A stretch of 64,000 nucleotides of DNA from positions 19,205 through 83,204 of the forward strand of contig JAYVEP010000123.1 in NCBI GenBank assembly GCA_043749225.1, written 5' to 3'. Origin of the DNA: JANXUC01 sp043749225. Its GTDB lineage: Bacteria; Acidobacteriota; Terriglobia; Terriglobales; Acidobacteriaceae. Shown piece after piece: positions 26,792-35,610 of the stretch. Position 1 is the stretch's first letter; the number at the start of each line of letters is the position of its first letter. Under the pieces are notes generated by a model. The model worked only from the letters and a program-made list of their open reading frames with translations, made no database searches and was not told where the DNA came from. The translations under genes were made by a program, and so were the position numbers.

Positions 26792-27748
26792 ATGTATAAG
26801 GATTTTTTTGGCCTCAAAGCCAATCCGTTCAACGTAAATCCAGACCCGCGTTACCTGTTTCTGACGCGGCACACGGAAGAGGCTCTGGCATGCCTAACCT
26901 ACGGTATCCAAAGCCGCAAGGGCTTTGTGTTGCTGACGGGAGAGGTAGGTACGGGCAAGACGACGCTAATCAACAAACTTCTGGAATGGCTGCGGGTGCA
27001 GCAGGTGGCGACGGCGTTCATTTTCAACTCGCGTCTGAACACGACGCAGTTTCTGGATTTCGCGATGGCCGATTTTGGCATCACCTGCGAGTCCCGGTTG
27101 AAGAGCCAGGTTTTGCTGCGGCTCTATAACTGGTTGCTCGACCGCTATCGGGCGGGCGAGACGGCAGTCCTGATTGTGGATGAGGCGCAGAATCTTTCCG
27201 ACGAAGTGTTGGAAGAGATTCGGTTGCTGACGAATCTGGAAACCTTTACGGAAAAGCTGTTGCAGATTGTTCTGGTGGGACAGCCGGAATTAGAAGCCAA
27301 GCTGAGGCAGCCGCAGTTGCGTCAGTTGCGCCAGCGCGTAACGCTGCGTGCCAAGACGCATCCTCTGACACTGGAAGAAGCGCGCGCGTATGTCACGCAG
27401 AGGTTGCAGATTGCGGGATCGAATGGGCGCCTGATTTTCGAGCCCGAATCCATAGATGTGCTGTTTCGCTACTCGGGCGGAATTCCGCGTGTGGTGAACA
27501 TGCTTTGCGAGCACGCGCTGGTCAGCAGTTTTGTGGACCAGCATAAGACCGTGGGCCCTGCCGTGATTGAGGCAGTGGCGCGAGATTTCGATTTGCACGA
27601 GAGTGGCACACCCGATCAGATAACGACTGCGACGGTGGCCGCCAATCCGGAGAAACTGGATGTGGTCGAGGCATTGCGTACGCTGGCTACATTGGCGGAC
27701 CGGTTACGTCGTCCCGGGACTGAGCTTTCCAAGGAAAGGAAAATATGA
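26792..27748 (+). CDS. ExeA/TniB-like AAA ATPase of the exosortase EPS system
   Basis: 318 residues. Starts MYKDFFGLKANPFNVNPDPR, the hallmark opening of ExeA-type ATPases found in type II secretion and exosortase loci. Walker A is GEVGTGKTT (50-58) and Walker B AVLIVDEAQNL with D130/E131. A sensor/lid region follows (GIPRVVNMLCEHAL). No peptidoglycan-binding domain follows, unlike full-length ExeA. Position between the chain-length protein and the BY-kinase matches the conserved order of exosortase-associated EPS operons. The exact role is unknown, probably energising or organising the assembly complex. Its stop overlaps the kinase start. Confidence 0.9.
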   Translation: MYKDFFGLKANPFNVNPDPRYLFLTRHTEEALACLTYGIQSRKGFVLLTGEVGTGKTTLINKLLEWLRVQQVATAFIFNSRLNTTQFLDFAMADFGITCESRLKSQVLLRLYNWLLDRYRAGETAVLIVDEAQNLSDEVLEEIRLLTNLETFTEKLLQIVLVGQPELEAKLRQPQLRQLRQRVTLRAKTHPLTLEEARAYVTQRLQIAGSNGRLIFEPESIDVLFRYSGGIPRVVNMLCEHALVSSFVDQHKTVGPAVIEAVARDFDLHESGTPDQITTATVAANPEKLDVVEALRTLATLADRLRRPGTELSKERKI

Positions 27749-28629
27749 GCCGCATTCATGAAGCGCTAAAGAAGGCTGAACTCGAGCGAGCGACGCACCC
27801 GGGGCCCGAGGATCATGTGATTGAGCAGCCGATGCCGCCCGGAATGGGGCGTATGTCCAACTCCGTGACAGACGGCGCCTTGACCTTTGAGGCATTGCAG
27901 ACGCGGACGGCTCGGGTGCAGTGGAATCCGGATCCCAACACGATGTTGTTTTTCGAGGGCACGGACCAATCGATGGGGAAAGAGGAATTCCGGACGCTGC
28001 GGTCGCGTTTGTACCAGATGCGGGAACGCAAGCCGCTGAAGAAGATCCTCATCACGAGCGCGCTGCCACAGGAAGGGAAGAGTTTTGTCTCAGCGAATCT
28101 GGCGCAGGTATTGGTGCAGCAACGTGGACGCAGAGCCTTGCTGATTGATGCCGATATGCGCGGTCCGCGCTTGCATCAGGTCTTTGGGACGTCGGTGCAG
28201 CCGGGGCTTGCGGAATATCTGATGGGGGAGCAGGACGAATTTGGCGTGATCCAGCAGGGCTCGATGGAGAATCTGTTTTTGATTCCCGGTGGACGTCCGG
28301 TGACGAATGCACCAGAGCTGGTTTCCAACGGACGTTTGAAGAACCTGATGGGCCGGTTGGAGCCGCTCTTTGACTGGATCATTGTGGACTCGCCTCCGGC
28401 GGCACTGGTGTCGGATGCTAGCATGCTGGCCAATTTTTGCGATGGAGTTTTGATGGTGGTGCGTTCCAGCGTGACGCCCTCCGACGCGGCTCGCAAAGCG
28501 CGTCAAGAATTTGCGCCGGATCAGCTGTTGGGTGTGGTGCTGAATGGCATTGATCCAAAAATCGATTCCTACGCTCGCAATTACTATCCTGCCTACGGGC
28601 AGCCCGGACCGGAACTCAAGAAGGGCTAA
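27745..28629 (+). CDS. CpsD/CapB-type bacterial tyrosine kinase
   Basis: 294 residues. Cytoplasmic BY-kinase with Walker A SALPQEGKS (105-113; the usual G after P is Q here), Walker A' ALLIDADMRG (131-140) and Walker B WIIVDSPP (211-218). The C-terminus has a tyrosine cluster (YARNYYPAYG), the expected site of autophosphorylation. ATG overlaps the ATPase stop (ATGA), indicating translational coupling. It should regulate polymer length and export through the separate GumC/Wzz-like membrane partner. An N-terminal MSRIHEALKKAE segment is characteristic of the exosortase-associated subgroup. Confidence 0.92.
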   Translation: MSRIHEALKKAELERATHPGPEDHVIEQPMPPGMGRMSNSVTDGALTFEALQTRTARVQWNPDPNTMLFFEGTDQSMGKEEFRTLRSRLYQMRERKPLKKILITSALPQEGKSFVSANLAQVLVQQRGRRALLIDADMRGPRLHQVFGTSVQPGLAEYLMGEQDEFGVIQQGSMENLFLIPGGRPVTNAPELVSNGRLKNLMGRLEPLFDWIIVDSPPAALVSDASMLANFCDGVLMVVRSSVTPSDAARKARQEFAPDQLLGVVLNGIDPKIDSYARNYYPAYGQPGPELKKG

Positions 28630-28640
28630 GGCCAGAGAAC

Positions 28641-30020
28641 GTGATTCGCCTCTTCAATGTCTACTACCCGATTCGCACACTGGTTCTGCTGGTGGGCGAG
28701 GCTCTGATTGTATGGGCCTCGTTCGTGCTGGCGACGGTGATGCAGTACGGCGGATGGCAAGAAGGCTACATCGTCCTCAACTTTGAGGGCGGATACTACA
28801 AGATTCTGGCGGTGACCGCGATTGTATTAGTGGCCTCGTACTGGTTCGACTTGTACGATCCGGCACAGTTTGAAGAACGCGGAGAATTGTATTTTCGGCT
28901 TTTGCTGGTTCCTGGCTTGTTGTCGCTGTTGCTGGCGGCGATTGGTTACCTGCAACCGAAGTTGATGCTGGGCAACAATACATATTTGACCGGGCTGCTG
29001 ATCTTTACGGTCTCCCTGTTTGGCTGGCGCGCGATTTACCACTGGCTGGTGCGGCAAGACTACTTCCAGGACAGCGTTTATGTGCTGGGGATTGGAGAGC
29101 GTGCACAGCGGTTGGTGCAGGGATTGCGTCGTCGTTCCGATCTCGGAATGCGCGTAGTGAGCTGGACCGGGGAGATGGAAGGGCCGGTGAACCGCGAGAG
29201 TCTGGGTGCGCACCTACTGGAAGCGGTTCGGCGAGAAAAAATTCATCACGTAATCGTGGCCCTCGCCGATAGCCGTGGCAACCTTCCGGTGAAGGAGCTT
29301 TTGCACCTGCGTTTGCAGGGCGTAAAGATCGAAGAAGCAACTTCGTTGAACGAACGTATTTCCGGCAAGATCGAAGTGGAGCACCTCTATCCCAGTTGGC
29401 TGATTTACGCGGCGGGGTTCCGTTTCAGTCCCGCTTTCATGCTGCTGCGGCGGGTGTTTTCTTGGTCGGCTTCCTTACTGCTCCTGCTACTTGTTCTGCC
29501 GGTGATTCCGCTGGTGATTCTGGCCATCAAGCTGGATTCGCGCGGACCGCTACTTTACAAGCAGAAGCGCGTGGGCCGGGGCGGGCTGGTGTTCCATTGC
29601 TATAAGTTTCGCACGATGCGTCCCAATGCGGAGGCGGATACCGGGCCAACGTGGGCGGGCGATGACGATCCTCGAATTACACGGATTGGGAAGTTCTTGC
29701 GCAAGTCGCGACTGGACGAAGTGCCGCAATTGTGGAACGTCTTGCGTGGCGATATGGCTTTTGTCGGGCCGCGTCCGGAACGCCCTGAATTCGTGGAGTG
29801 GCTAACTAAGGAAATTCCGTACTATCCGGTCCGGCATGTGGTGCGTCCCGGAATTACGGGTTGGGCGCAGGTCCGCTACCGCTACGGCAACACGGTAGAA
29901 GATTCGAAAGAAAAGTTGCAATACGATTTGTTTTATATCAAGAACATTTCCCTGGGCCTGGACATTCTGATTATTTTCCAGACGGTGAAGACCGTGCTAT
30001 TCGGGCGGGGGGCACGATGA
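28641..30020 (+). CDS. Polyprenyl-phosphate sugar phosphotransferase (initiating glycosyltransferase)
   Basis: 459 residues, GTG start. Several N-terminal membrane helices and a Rossmann-like CoA-binding-type region (VYVLGIGERAQRLVQGL) lead into a final membrane helix and the conserved bacterial sugar-transferase domain (about 285-459): KLDSRGPLLYKQKRVGRGG, CYKFRTMRPNAE, RKSRLDEVPQLWNVLRGDM and GPRPERPEFV. It transfers a sugar-1-phosphate from a nucleotide sugar to undecaprenyl phosphate, starting EPS repeat-unit synthesis on the inner membrane. Its stop overlaps the next gene's start by ATGA. Sugar specificity is unknown. Confidence 0.93.
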   Translation: MIRLFNVYYPIRTLVLLVGEALIVWASFVLATVMQYGGWQEGYIVLNFEGGYYKILAVTAIVLVASYWFDLYDPAQFEERGELYFRLLLVPGLLSLLLAAIGYLQPKLMLGNNTYLTGLLIFTVSLFGWRAIYHWLVRQDYFQDSVYVLGIGERAQRLVQGLRRRSDLGMRVVSWTGEMEGPVNRESLGAHLLEAVRREKIHHVIVALADSRGNLPVKELLHLRLQGVKIEEATSLNERISGKIEVEHLYPSWLIYAAGFRFSPAFMLLRRVFSWSASLLLLLLVLPVIPLVILAIKLDSRGPLLYKQKRVGRGGLVFHCYKFRTMRPNAEADTGPTWAGDDDPRITRIGKFLRKSRLDEVPQLWNVLRGDMAFVGPRPERPEFVEWLTKEIPYYPVRHVVRPGITGWAQVRYRYGNTVEDSKEKLQYDLFYIKNISLGLDILIIFQTVKTVLFGRGAR

Positions 30021-31138
30021 GATGGGTATTTTGGATTTCGGCAACGCTCATCGTCTACGCCTACCTCGGTTATCCCGCTTGGTTGTGGCTGCGTAGCCGT
30101 TGGCGGACGAAGCCTGTGCTGCGGAGTGCGATTACGCCAGCGGTCTCGGTGATCATGGTGGTGCGGGATGAAGAAGTAGCGCTGCCGGTCAAGCTGCGGA
30201 ATCTGACCACACTGGATTATCCGCGAGACTGGATGGAGATTCTGGTCGTGTCGGATGGTTCTAAAGATGGGACAGAAGCGATTCTGCAGGATTGGACGCA
30301 GCGTGGCGAGATTCGATCAATTCTCTTGCCGGAGCATGGGGGCAAAGCGGTTGGGCTGAATCGTGCGATTCCGGAAGCACGCGGCGAAGTCGTGCTGTTT
30401 ACCGATGTCCGGCAGATGATTGAGGCCAGAGCCGTCCGACTGTTGATGGAGAACTTTGGCGATCCGCAAGTGGGCTGTGCCAGCGGGGAACTTATCCTGG
30501 GCAGCCCTGAAGATGGCGAAAGCGCACGCGGCATGGGCTTGTACTGGCGCGTGGAGAAGAAAGTAAGAGAAATGGAGTCGGCGTCCGGGTCGACGATTGG
30601 TGCCACGGGAGCCCTGTACGCGGCGCGGCGTGCTCTCTTGACCGAGCTTCCGGCGGACTTGATCTTGGACGATGTGTTTCTCCCGATGGGCGTGGTGCGG
30701 CAAGGGTATCGCGTGGTGTTTGATCCCCGTGCAAAGGCTTGGGACAACCCCAACCTGGGGTCGGGGCGCGAATTCTGGCGTAAGGTGCGCACGTTGAGCG
30801 GGAACTACCAGTTGGTCCAGGCAGCGCCTTGGCTGCTCGGCGGCCAGAACCCGGTGCTTTGGGATTTCATCAGTCACAAGCTTCTCCGCTTGTTTGTTCC
30901 GTTTGCGCTGGCGGGCGTATTGCTGAGTGCAGCCTGGCTGGGTGGACCTTTTTACGGCGTCTGCTTGATCGTGCAGCTTGGGTTCTACGCCCTGAGTCTG
31001 CTAGCAGGAATGCAGGCGCGCTTGGGAATCATAGGACGGGTTGCGGACGCAGCGCTCACCTTCGTCGTACTCAACACGGCCGCCCTGGTGGCGTTTCGTA
31101 ATTTTGTGCTGGGCCGCAAGACGGTCTGGGGCCGCTAG
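30017..31138 (+). CDS. Family 2 glycosyltransferase, membrane-bound
   Basis: 373 residues. N-terminal membrane helix, then a GT-A domain with VSVIMVVRDEE, LVVSDGSKDGT and a nucleotide-binding FTDVRQ; the Q/RxxRW-like region appears as FWRKVRTLSGNYQ. Two or three C-terminal helices (about 290-355) anchor it. The start is ATG 30017, overlapping the stop of the phosphotransferase; the open frame upstream is not used. Probably adds a sugar to the lipid-linked intermediate, though processive membrane GT2 enzymes also have this layout. Acceptor and donor unknown. Confidence 0.88.
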   Translation: MRWVFWISATLIVYAYLGYPAWLWLRSRWRTKPVLRSAITPAVSVIMVVRDEEVALPVKLRNLTTLDYPRDWMEILVVSDGSKDGTEAILQDWTQRGEIRSILLPEHGGKAVGLNRAIPEARGEVVLFTDVRQMIEARAVRLLMENFGDPQVGCASGELILGSPEDGESARGMGLYWRVEKKVREMESASGSTIGATGALYAARRALLTELPADLILDDVFLPMGVVRQGYRVVFDPRAKAWDNPNLGSGREFWRKVRTLSGNYQLVQAAPWLLGGQNPVLWDFISHKLLRLFVPFALAGVLLSAAWLGGPFYGVCLIVQLGFYALSLLAGMQARLGIIGRVADAALTFVVLNTAALVAFRNFVLGRKTVWGR

Positions 31139-31144
31139 GGAGAT

Positions 31145-32473
31145 ATGGCAACTGCGTCCATTTCGCCGCTGCAATTCCACAGGAAACCAGTGGAGAGGTC
31201 TTCCTTTGCCTACAAGGCCCTGGTTGTTTTCACTTTTCTCTACTATTATCGTCCCGTCGATTTTATTCCTGGGCTGGAATATATTCCGATGGAGAAAATC
31301 ATTGGAGGCGTCGCGCTCCTGGCGCTTTTGGTGAGCCTGGGAAATAAGGACAGGCCTCAGATTCCGACTGCGGTCAAAGTTCTGATGCTGTTGTTTGGGC
31401 AAATGCTTTTGGCGTCGTGTTTTGCTGTGTGGAGGGGAGGGGCGCTTTCCACCACCATTAACAAGTTTTCCAAGGGCGTAATCGTCGCCATGCTGATTGG
31501 AATGATTATTTCTTCCATTTCGGAGATGCGGCGGCTCTTTTTTATCCAGGCTACGGCGGTTGCGCTGGTCGCAGTGGGGTCCGTTTTAGTCAATCACGGA
31601 AAGTTTGACCGGCTCTACGGAATTCAACACGGGATTCTGGAGAACCCCAACGACTTGGCGATCAACATTGCGATTACGTTCCCGCTGTGCGTCGCGTTTC
31701 TCTTAGCCAGCAAAGGAATCTTCAAGAAGCTGCTGTGGATTGTGGGTATGGTGTTTATGCTGTACGCGGTCTATGCCACTCTATCCCGCAGCGGATTGAT
31801 CGCGATGGTGATGTCTGGTGCAATTTGCTTCTGGGCCTACGGGATCAAGGGCCGAAGGACCGGCATTCTTGCTGCAACAGCCGTCCTGGCATTGGTGGGA
31901 CTCGGAGTCGTGGCAAGTTCGGCGACGTATCGCGCCCGCGTGCAAAGTGTTTTTGCCGGCAACGTCGAGAATTCCCAGGACAACGGCTCGATGGCCAAGC
32001 GGAGCGCTCTGCTTAAGGAGAGTTTGAGGCAGACCGCCATGCACCCAATTTTTGGCGTGGGTCCGGGGTGTTTCCCCATGTTTACCGATCACTGGCAGGT
32101 TGCCCACAATACCTATACGGAGTTTTCGGCTGAGGCCGGAATCATGGCGCTCAGTTTGTTTCTTCTGGCCTTGACCGGAGCTTTCCGCAACCTCAAGCAG
32201 TTGCGTAGCTCACCCGGGTACCAGAAAGACCCCGAGGTGCGTCTGTACACAGATGCTCTGTGGGCCAGTTTAGCTGCCTTTGTTGCGGGCGCGGCATTTT
32301 CATCCACGGAATACAACTTGTTCTGCTATTTCATCATTGCGTATACCTGCGCGCTACACCGAATCGGCTTCAGCCCAGCGTATGGCGAAGCGGAGCCTGA
32401 GGTGAAGAAGAGCCGATGGAGCCGCTTGCCGGATGGTGCGGCAGAAACGGGAAAGCTGGCATGGACACGCTAA
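31145..32473 (+). CDS. O-antigen ligase/Wzy-like polymerase
   Basis: 442 residues with about ten membrane helices and a large loop (about 275-325) containing KRSALLKESLRQTAMHPIFG and GVGPGCFPMF, the Wzy_C/O-antigen-ligase signature. Starts with YYYRPVDFIPGL, a common opening in exosortase-locus members. In this context it is the likely EPS polymerase or a ligase. It starts 6 bp after the GT2 gene. No Wzx flippase is present nearby, which leaves translocation of the lipid-linked unit unexplained. Confidence 0.85.
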   Translation: MATASISPLQFHRKPVERSSFAYKALVVFTFLYYYRPVDFIPGLEYIPMEKIIGGVALLALLVSLGNKDRPQIPTAVKVLMLLFGQMLLASCFAVWRGGALSTTINKFSKGVIVAMLIGMIISSISEMRRLFFIQATAVALVAVGSVLVNHGKFDRLYGIQHGILENPNDLAINIAITFPLCVAFLLASKGIFKKLLWIVGMVFMLYAVYATLSRSGLIAMVMSGAICFWAYGIKGRRTGILAATAVLALVGLGVVASSATYRARVQSVFAGNVENSQDNGSMAKRSALLKESLRQTAMHPIFGVGPGCFPMFTDHWQVAHNTYTEFSAEAGIMALSLFLLALTGAFRNLKQLRSSPGYQKDPEVRLYTDALWASLAAFVAGAAFSSTEYNLFCYFIIAYTCALHRIGFSPAYGEAEPEVKKSRWSRLPDGAAETGKLAWTR

Positions 32474-32537
32474 CGTTGAGTTGCGCAGCAAGCAAAACAA
32501 AGGGAAGCGAAACACAGGATGGTACGGAGGTGACGCT

Positions 32538-34526
32538 GTGTGTGGCATAGCCGGACTGGTTGGTCGTTCTGACGAGCAGGTGAATGCGGGCGATGTTCAC
32601 CGCATGTGCCAGACGATCGTACATCGTGGGCCGGACGACGAGGGAATCTACACGCGGGGACCGGTGGGGCTGGGGATGCGTCGTCTCAGCATCATCGACC
32701 TTTCTGGAGGACGCCAGCCCATCCACAACGAAGAGGCGAATGTCTGGGTCGTCTTTAACGGTGAAATTTATAATTTTCCGGAACTCCGTCGTGAACTGGA
32801 AGCCCGCGGCCATTCGTTTTATACCCACAGCGATACAGAAGTGATCGTGCATCTCTACGAAGAGATGGGACCGGAGTGCTTTACGAAGCTCCGTGGCATG
32901 TTCGCCATTGCGCTCTACGACGAGCGGAAGAAGTCGTTGCTGCTGGGACGTGATCGGCTGGGCAAGAAGCCGTTGTACTATGCCGAACACCAGGGGCGTT
33001 TATATTTCGGCTCGGAAATCAAGACCATCCTTGCGGTTGTGCCGGAGCTGGCGCAGGTCGATCCCGAAGGCGTTCTGCAATTCTTTTATTTCGGCTACAT
33101 TCTGGACCCGCTTTCTTCGTTCAAACGCATCAGGAAGTTACCCGCAGGCTGTTGGATCGAGTTCAAAGACGGAAGCTTGGGGCCAGCGCAGCAATATTGG
33201 GATGTCCCAGCTTATGGCACCTATCATCCGGCGAACGAAGAGGAATGCCTGAAGGAACTCGAAGCCGAGATGGAAGAGGCAGTCCGGATCCGGCTGATTT
33301 CCGACGTTCCGCTGGGAGCGTTGCTGAGCGGCGGCGTGGATTCTTCAATTGTGGTTGCGATGATGGCACGCTGCAGTTCGTCGCCGGTCAAGACCTTCTC
33401 GATCGCTTTCAATAACGAAAAGTTCAGCGAAGCTGAGCATGCACGTGCCGTAGCAAAGCGTTTTGGAACAGAGCACCACGAGTTGGTGGTCGAAGCCGAT
33501 ATCGAGCAGACCATCCAGTATCTGACTGGCATGCTGGAGGAACCGTTTGGCGATTCCTCCATGATCCCCACCTACCACGTCAGCCGGATGGCACGCCAAA
33601 ATGTGACGGTCGCCCTTTCCGGGGATGGCGGAGACGAGCTTTTTGCAGGATACGATCGCTATCTCGTCGCCATGAACCGGCAGCACTTTGACAGCGTTCC
33701 GCGGTGGTTGGGCCAAGCCTACCGAAAACACATTCATGGCCTGGTTCCGTCTTCCATGTACGGTAGAAATTTTTTGTGGAGCGGTTCGCTGCCGCCAGCG
33801 GAAAGATTTCTGGATTCCGTTTCGTACCTGCCAGGATTGCACCGGGAACGAGGGCTGTTCTCGGCAGAGTTTCTGGAGGCGGCCGAGAAGCTGCCCGACC
33901 CCTGGGAACAAGGTCGCGCATGGCACGAGCAGGGGCCGGGCAACGATCCCTTGAGCCGCATGCTTTACCTGGACACCAAGTCGTATCTGAATGGCGACAT
34001 TCTGGTGAAGGTAGATCGCATGAGCATGGCGACTTCACTGGAGATGCGCGCTCCTATGCTGGACCACAAGTTTGTGGAATGGGCCGCGCGGCTGGCTGGC
34101 GAGTGGAAGTTCCGCAATGGAACACGAAAATATATTCTGAAGAAGTTGGCGGAACGCATCGGTGTTCCTCGCGAAGCAATTTATCGCAAGAAACAGGGCT
34201 TCCAAATGCCGTTGGTCGACTGGATGCGGCAGGGACTCAAGGATGACCTTCTGCAAATTCTGCTGGAGCCGCGGGCTACGCAGCGAGGCTACTTCAGGCC
34301 GGCTGCTGTGCGTAATCTTGTCGAAGAGCACGTGAGCGGACGCCGTACCCGCACCGGAGCGGTTTGGAGCCTCTTGATGTTCGAACTGTGGCACCGCAAT
34401 TTCCTCGAGGCGCAGGGATATTCGACCCAACCCGTAGGCATGCCGTCTCTGTGCTCATCGGGTGATCCGGCAGCTATTTCGAGTTTTGCCCCTAGCGCTG
34501 AGCCTGTGGCAGGAGGTCGTGCGTGA
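32538..34526 (+). CDS. asnB: Asparagine-synthase-like glutamine amidotransferase of the EPS locus
   Basis: 662 residues. The GTG at 32538 is chosen because it places the nucleophile cysteine at position 2 (MCGIAGLVGR), as class II glutamine amidotransferases require, and GGAGG at 32526-32530 lies 7 nt upstream. The C-terminal synthetase domain has the ATP-pyrophosphatase loop LLSGGVDSS and SGDGGDELFAGYDRY. Members inside EPS loci are thought to amidate a sugar carboxylate (for example a uronic acid) instead of making asparagine; the dehydrogenase downstream would supply one. Overlaps the sulfotransferase start by 4 bp. Confidence 0.9.
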   Translation: MCGIAGLVGRSDEQVNAGDVHRMCQTIVHRGPDDEGIYTRGPVGLGMRRLSIIDLSGGRQPIHNEEANVWVVFNGEIYNFPELRRELEARGHSFYTHSDTEVIVHLYEEMGPECFTKLRGMFAIALYDERKKSLLLGRDRLGKKPLYYAEHQGRLYFGSEIKTILAVVPELAQVDPEGVLQFFYFGYILDPLSSFKRIRKLPAGCWIEFKDGSLGPAQQYWDVPAYGTYHPANEEECLKELEAEMEEAVRIRLISDVPLGALLSGGVDSSIVVAMMARCSSSPVKTFSIAFNNEKFSEAEHARAVAKRFGTEHHELVVEADIEQTIQYLTGMLEEPFGDSSMIPTYHVSRMARQNVTVALSGDGGDELFAGYDRYLVAMNRQHFDSVPRWLGQAYRKHIHGLVPSSMYGRNFLWSGSLPPAERFLDSVSYLPGLHRERGLFSAEFLEAAEKLPDPWEQGRAWHEQGPGNDPLSRMLYLDTKSYLNGDILVKVDRMSMATSLEMRAPMLDHKFVEWAARLAGEWKFRNGTRKYILKKLAERIGVPREAIYRKKQGFQMPLVDWMRQGLKDDLLQILLEPRATQRGYFRPAAVRNLVEEHVSGRRTRTGAVWSLLMFELWHRNFLEAQGYSTQPVGMPSLCSSGDPAAISSFAPSAEPVAGGRA

Positions 34527-35581
34527 GTTCAGTGATTCAGGGCGGGTCCGCTGTGCAGAACTCTGTTGCTTCGCTGGCACATCAAGCGGATATTACTTCA
34601 CGTAGCAAGGCTCCGGTGTTTGTTCTCGGATGTGTTCGCTCGGGGACAACCTGGCTGTCTCACATGCTGCTCTCCGCGGGGAACTTTGCGGTGTACCGCG
34701 CGGAATCCAACGTCTTCAACGTTCTCGAACCTCGAGTTGGCGGATTGAGGAGCGCGGCTCACCGCCGCGAGTTACTGGAAATCTGGGAACCCACCCGCAT
34801 GTTCCAGCGCACCGGCCTGAACATGGCTACCTTGGCGCCGGAAATCATGGAAAACTGCCGGAACGGCGGGGATTTTCTGCGGATCTACATGGAAGCCATA
34901 GCCCGCCAACAGGGAGTCGACCGCTGGGTGGAGACTACTCCCGAACATATTCTCTATTTAGAACGAATACGGCAAACCATTCCGAATGCCCTCGTGATCC
35001 ATGTCATTCGGGACGGCAGAGACGTTGCGCTCTCCACCGAGAAGCAGAAATGGATTCGGCCTCTGCCATGGGACAAGGGCGGGGAACTGCTGGCGGCTGG
35101 GTTTTTTTGGGAGTGGATGGTTCAGCGTGGTCGGCGCGATGGCAAGAAGCTGGGTGCAAATTACACAGAAGTCAGCTACGAAGACCTAGTTCTCCGCCCG
35201 CATGAGACCTTGGCAAGCCTGAGTTCTTTCGTAGGACAAGACTTGGACTACGACGAGATTCTCAAAGTTGGCATCGGCTCGGTGAGCAAGCCGAATACTT
35301 CTTTTGGACAGCAGAACGACGAAGCTGAATTCAACCCGCTGGGCCGCTGGAAGCAGGCTCTCTCTCACGAAAAGCTGGTTGAACTGGAAGCGACGCTGGG
35401 TCCAACGTTGACCGAGCTTGGATATGAACTGGCAACAACGGATGCGAAAGCTCTGGACCGCCCGGATCTGCGCCGAAAGCGCGCCCTGTACAAGGCATTT
35501 TTCGATGCCAAGCACGCGCTCAAGGGTTGGAGCCTGCTGTCACCGTGGCTGATGACGCGCGACCTGTCGTGGCTCGGCTGA
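34523..35581 (+). CDS. PAPS-dependent sulfotransferase family protein
   Basis: 352 residues. A 5'-phosphosulfate-binding loop is visible as LGCVRSGTTWLS (35-46) and the 3'-phosphate-binding motif as VIRDGRDVALS (161-171), the two defining elements of the sulfotransferase fold. GTG at 34523 has AGGAGG 6 nt upstream and overlaps the amidotransferase stop. As last gene of the plus-strand EPS operon it probably sulfates the polysaccharide or its lipid-linked unit. The later cluster of Sat-CysC fusion, CysQ-like phosphatase and TauE-family permease would make PAPS and clear PAP for it. Acceptor not identified. Confidence 0.88.
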   Translation: MSSVIQGGSAVQNSVASLAHQADITSRSKAPVFVLGCVRSGTTWLSHMLLSAGNFAVYRAESNVFNVLEPRVGGLRSAAHRRELLEIWEPTRMFQRTGLNMATLAPEIMENCRNGGDFLRIYMEAIARQQGVDRWVETTPEHILYLERIRQTIPNALVIHVIRDGRDVALSTEKQKWIRPLPWDKGGELLAAGFFWEWMVQRGRRDGKKLGANYTEVSYEDLVLRPHETLASLSSFVGQDLDYDEILKVGIGSVSKPNTSFGQQNDEAEFNPLGRWKQALSHEKLVELEATLGPTLTELGYELATTDAKALDRPDLRRKRALYKAFFDAKHALKGWSLLSPWLMTRDLSWLG

Positions 35582-35610
35582 ACATTTTCTCGCGGCCAAA
35601 GCCCAGGTTC

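Noticed and set aside
34523..35581. Calling the sulfotransferase's acceptor heparan-like
   Set aside because: The acceptor cannot be read from sequence; the presence of a heparinase-fold protein is not evidence for heparin-like chemistry.
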